This document shows positions 62,937 to 64,000 of a stretch of DNA of 64,000 nucleotides, in pieces. Under the pieces are notes generated by a model. That model was not told the origin of the DNA, did not search any database, and saw only the letters and a list, made by a program, of their open reading frames with translations. Position 1 is the stretch's first letter. The number at the start of each line of letters is the position of its first letter. The position numbers and the translations under genes are program-made. The DNA comes from Alphaproteobacteria bacterium (GTDB taxonomy: Bacteria > Pseudomonadota > Alphaproteobacteria > Rhodobacterales > Rhodobacteraceae), in the NCBI GenBank assembly GCA_030148665.1, contig JASBSZ010000047.1, forward strand, positions 1 through 64,000. Reading direction: 5' to 3'.

Positions 62937-63560
62937 TTGGCACGCGCAGCAGCCTCGAGGACCAGAACAAGGATTCAACGGGAAAAGACCGAGCTGATCC
63001 TTTCAGCCGCTCTTGACGTGTTTTCCACCTATGGGTTTCGAGGTTCGACCATCGACCAGATCGCCCGCCAGGCCGGGCTGTCCAAGCCGAACCTGCTCTA
63101 TTATTTCGACGGCAAGGAGGCCATCCACGCGCGTCTGCTGGAACGCCTGCTCGACACCTGGCTTGAGCCCCTGAAACAGCTCGACCCCGAGGGCGAGCCG
63201 ATAGACGAAATCCTTGCCTATGTTCACCGCAAGCTCGAGATGGCGCGGGATTTTCCCCGCGAAAGCCGCCTTTTCGCCAACGAGATCCTCCAGGGTGCGC
63301 CACGCATCATGAAACAGATCGAGGGGCCGCTGAAGGACCTTGTCGATGAAAAGGCCCGGGTCATTCGTGGCTGGAGCGACGCGGGCAAGATCGCGCCGGT
63401 CGATCCCCATCACCTGATCTTTTCGATCTGGGCAACGACCCAGCATTACGCCGATTTCGACATTCAGGTCAGCGTTGTGCTGGGCGCGCGCGCCGCCACG
63501 CGTTTCGAGGATGCCCACCGCCATCTGAGCGACATGTTCACGAAACTTCTTCGACCGTGA
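62937..63560 (+). CDS. rutR: TetR-family regulator RutR-like (TTG start)
   Basis: A 207-residue TetR protein closely resembling E. coli RutR along its whole length: KTELILSAALDVFSTYGFRGSTIDQIARQAGLSKPNLLYYFDGKEAIHARLL for the HTH, then DTWLEPLKQLDPEGEPIDEILAYVHRKLEMARDFPRESRLFANEILQGAP, and HHLIFSIWATTQHYADFDIQ. RutR senses uracil/thymine and controls pyrimidine use. The start is taken as TTG 62937, since no ATG or ribosome site is better. Its 3' end overlaps the convergent EamA gene by 23 bases. It is more RutR-like than the TetR gene at 60915, so two related regulators exist 1.4 kb apart. Confidence 0.86.
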   Translation: MARAAASRTRTRIQREKTELILSAALDVFSTYGFRGSTIDQIARQAGLSKPNLLYYFDGKEAIHARLLERLLDTWLEPLKQLDPEGEPIDEILAYVHRKLEMARDFPRESRLFANEILQGAPRIMKQIEGPLKDLVDEKARVIRGWSDAGKIAPVDPHHLIFSIWATTQHYADFDIQVSVVLGARAATRFEDAHRHLSDMFTKLLRP

Positions 63561-64000
63561 CCTCCTCGTCCTTGAGCAGGATCAGCAGTGCGATCACGGT
63601 CGCAACCACCCCCAGCGCCACGTTCGGACCGGGCCAGCCATCGCCCAGGGCCACCTGCCAAAGGATCACCCAGGCCGGGGTGAGATAGTTGTAGGCCATC
63701 ACCTTGGCCGACGGCAGGCGCAGAACCGCATATTGCAGCAGAACAAAGGTCGTGGCCGTCGAGATCAACACCAGATAGCCCAGCGTGATCCAGACGACGG
63801 GGGCAAGACCGACCCAGTCCGTCGCCACGATATCGCGCCAGCCCAGCGTCACCAGCAGCAACGACCCCGCCGCCAGCGTGCCAAAGGTAAAGGTGATCGG
63901 ACTTTCGCCCCTGTTCAGGCGACGCACGAGCGGGGTATAGATCGCATGCGCGATGCAGCCGAAGAAATAGATGATCTCGCCACGGCCGACCTCCAGCCGC
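63538..64000 (-). CDS. EamA/DMT-family transporter, C-terminal part (cut by window end)
   Basis: The frame is open to the window end; reading from 64000 it starts RLEVGRGEIIYFFGCIAHAIY and continues into a hydrophobic protein with about five helices. The signature of the second EamA repeat is ITLGYLVLISTATTFVLLQYAVLRLPSAKVMAYNYLTPAWVIL, followed by the last helices and an acidic tail ending KDEEVTVEEVS. Such proteins export metabolites or drugs. The start lies beyond the window; the substrate is unknown. Confidence 0.85.
   Translation of the reverse strand, partial: RLEVGRGEIIYFFGCIAHAIYTPLVRRLNRGESPITFTFGTLAAGSLLLVTLGWRDIVATDWVGLAPVVWITLGYLVLISTATTFVLLQYAVLRLPSAKVMAYNYLTPAWVILWQVALGDGWPGPNVALGVVATVIALLILLKDEEVTVEEVS

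Overview
The window is GC-rich (roughly 65 percent in coding stretches) and tightly packed, with many stop/start overlaps (ATGA, TGATG, GTGA). The gene set is an OxyR/KatA pair, a myo-inositol island, a reductive-pyrimidine operon with RutR-type regulators, a Tad pilus locus, and a short 3'-end repeat ending in a GTATTTG...CAAAGAAGAAG motif. Together these suggest an alphaproteobacterium of the Rhodobacteraceae, perhaps Paracoccus-like. That placement is an inference from gene content and style. No rRNA, tRNA or CRISPR array was recognised.

Layout. 0-0.5 kb: the end of an IS110-family transposase and a 269-bp MITE-like element with perfect 34-bp terminal inverted repeats, whose right end supplies the stop codon of oxyR. 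0.5-3.9 kb: divergent oxyR and katA, then a TIGR03084/DinB-like protein. 4-9 kb: a complete branched-chain-amino-acid-type ABC transporter operon. 9-12.3 kb: a fused pyridine-nucleotide oxidoreductase-SelD, convergent with and overlapping the tRNA 2-selenouridine synthase gene mnmH. 12.4-24 kb: myo-inositol uptake and catabolism, with two Gfo/Idh/MocA dehydrogenases, an RpiR-type regulator flanked by GGAA-N6-TTCC operators, a sugar ABC transporter, an IolC-DUF2090 fusion, IolD, IolE and IolB. 24-26.6 kb: acetoacetyl-CoA synthetase and an acyl-CoA thioesterase. 26.7-31.2 kb: a polyprenyl-phosphate pentose cassette (flippase-like membrane protein, DprE1-like oxidase, DprE2-like reductase, HAD-UbiA fusion) resembling the mycobacterial decaprenylphosphoryl-arabinose route.

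31.4-42.3 kb: a Tad/Flp pilus locus (two Flp-like pilins, CpaB, CpaC, an OmpA-type lipoprotein, CpaE, CpaF, TadB, TadC, two TPR lipoproteins, prepilin peptidase CpaA). It follows an unusually AT-rich leader. The prepilin peptidase gene carries a run of ten G exactly at its catalytic GGGD motif, a possible phase-variation switch. 42.4-47 kb: an unassigned polytopic membrane protein, a winged-helix-like AAA ATPase, a 3-hydroxyisobutyrate-dehydrogenase-like protein and a degenerate PdeM phosphoesterase. 47-54 kb: glyA, a multicopper oxidase, nadK, a low-GC hexapeptide acyltransferase, a crotonase coupled to a divergent SHMT paralogue, and an ArsR regulator. 54.3-60.7 kb: an operon for pyrimidine-type uptake (ABC transporter) and cleavage (dihydropyrimidinase, N-carbamoyl-beta-alanine amidohydrolase), headed by two RutR-box-like palindromes and a divergent TetR gene. 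61.7-64 kb: a fatty-acid desaturase, a second RutR-like regulator, and an EamA transporter cut by the window end.

The best leads for something new are the poly-G switch in cpaA, the DprE1/DprE2/HAD-UbiA cassette in a proteobacterium, the AAA ATPase beside the Tad locus, and the 3'-end repeat family, one copy of which supplies the ribosome binding site of iolB.
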